Assembly: GCA_029237695.1 (NCBI GenBank)
Contig: CM055278.1
Coordinates: 77,025,817-77,089,816, forward strand
Direction: 5' to 3'
Source: Conchocele bisecta
Taxonomy: Eukaryota > Mollusca > Bivalvia > Lucinida > Thyasiridae
Length of the DNA stretch: 64,000 nt
A program made the position numbers and the translations under genes. Below, piece after piece: positions 63,601 through 64,000 of this stretch. Below the pieces are notes generated by a model. That model had not been told where the DNA came from. It did no database searches and saw nothing but the letters and a program-made list of their open reading frames with translations. How positions within the stretch are numbered: position 1 is the stretch's first letter; every line of letters starts with the position of its first letter.

Positions 63601-64000
63601 TAGCTTTACAAAAACCTCTACCCATCTTACAAACTTCCACTTTGTATTTGGTCTGTCTATTTTATCAGACATTATTCGTGTTTGCTCCTTATCTGACAAC
63701 CAATATTTTTAACGGTTTTCATTGATGATAATGGTTCGCTACCACCGAGATTTTGGTGAAATATTATAGTTATGGGTTTTCCATTTTTAGTTTACTCCAT
63801 ATGTTCTAGCTTGTAAGAATATGAATATCTTAAATACAAATTGGTTGTTATATACAGAGCGAGTTTATCAGACATGCGTTCAGACTCGTTAATGTCAATG
63901 TTTTTACGAAAGGATAATGTAACTACCCGTCTTCCATTTTCTACCTTTTCCAATGTTTCATCATGAGCCCCCAATATTTCTTTACCTTTTTCCACTATTG
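60616..64000 (-). pseudogene. polB: DNA polymerase B, copy B, decayed, runs off the window
   Basis: The largest open piece (61,126-62,487) holds GFNSSKYDINLI, GYDANALYLSTLNKDMPCG and part of motif B (NSCCGK). TAA near 61,126 precedes the motif C piece with DTDSMY (about 61,075-61,090). Relative to copy A, two in-frame segments are missing: about 36 residues before motif B and about 54 after it. Frame is lost at the exonuclease DFE block (about 62,650), and stops occur near 62,727 and 63,150. The Vsr-like YQYHGCYWHGC block (about 62,850) and the zinc finger are still visible. Confidence 0.88.

Larger units (their letters stand above)
52497..64000 (-). mobile_element. Polinton/Maverick, copy B, truncated and decayed
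   Basis: Gene order and orientation are the reverse of copy A from its fibre gene to the N-terminal part of polB, and the element runs off the window. The fibre gene is cut at 52,497, so the fibre shaft, downstream genes and one TIR are missing. Most genes contain stops, and several have deletions relative to copy A. Confidence 0.93.

Overview
This window is animal nuclear DNA, most likely from a bivalve mollusc and probably a clam-type heterodont. I infer this from intron-containing metazoan genes (a flavin-containing monooxygenase, nanos), molluscan-looking dispersed repeats (for example blocks with GTCCGGAGCATAACTC), LINE and Ty3/gypsy remnants, and animal Polinton/Maverick elements. No ribosomal RNA, CRISPR array or bacterial operon was seen.

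Region 1 (1-17,434) is repeat-rich. It carries three exons of the 3' part of a flavin-containing monooxygenase (FMO) gene on the + strand (1,734-9,298), two LINE fragments, minisatellites, tandem repeats of about 155 bp, and several near-perfect hairpins.

Region 2 (17,435-52,496) is a large inverted duplication. Arm A (17,435-39,832) and arm B (41,952-52,496) flank a spacer of about 2.1 kb. Each arm holds one copy of a nanos-family zinc-finger gene, and each copy has a different premature stop. The arms differ by two big insertions. Arm A holds a 17,992-bp Polinton (20,841-38,832), and its empty target site is preserved in arm B at 42,720. Arm B holds a 6,888-bp LTR retrotransposon (44,248-51,135) with the order gag-protease-integrase-reverse transcriptase-RNase H. 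This integrase-before-RT order is that of the Gmr1 group of Ty3/gypsy. Arm A keeps only a 153-bp LTR stub at the same site.

Region 3 (52,497-64,000, running off the window) is a second, more decayed Polinton in the opposite orientation. It starts abruptly inside the fibre-like gene, exactly at the outer end of arm B.

The Polintons encode protein-primed-type DNA polymerase B, a retroviral-type integrase, an A32/FtsK-type packaging ATPase, a double-jelly-roll-type major capsid protein, a probable penton protein, a coiled-coil fibre-like protein and several conserved proteins of unknown function. This is a virus-like self-synthesising transposon. No adenain-type protease was recognised. Both copies carry frameshifts and stops in key genes, so neither looks autonomous as read; unpolished long-read indels could explain some frameshifts in copy A.

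The observations most worth a second look are: each Polinton end is a 66-nt self-complementary palindrome; a palindromic CCAAT...ATTGG motif recurs, often inside reading frames and in different places in the two copies; an iteron-like array is kept in both copies; and the nanos-bearing inverted duplication has reciprocal occupied and empty insertion sites.
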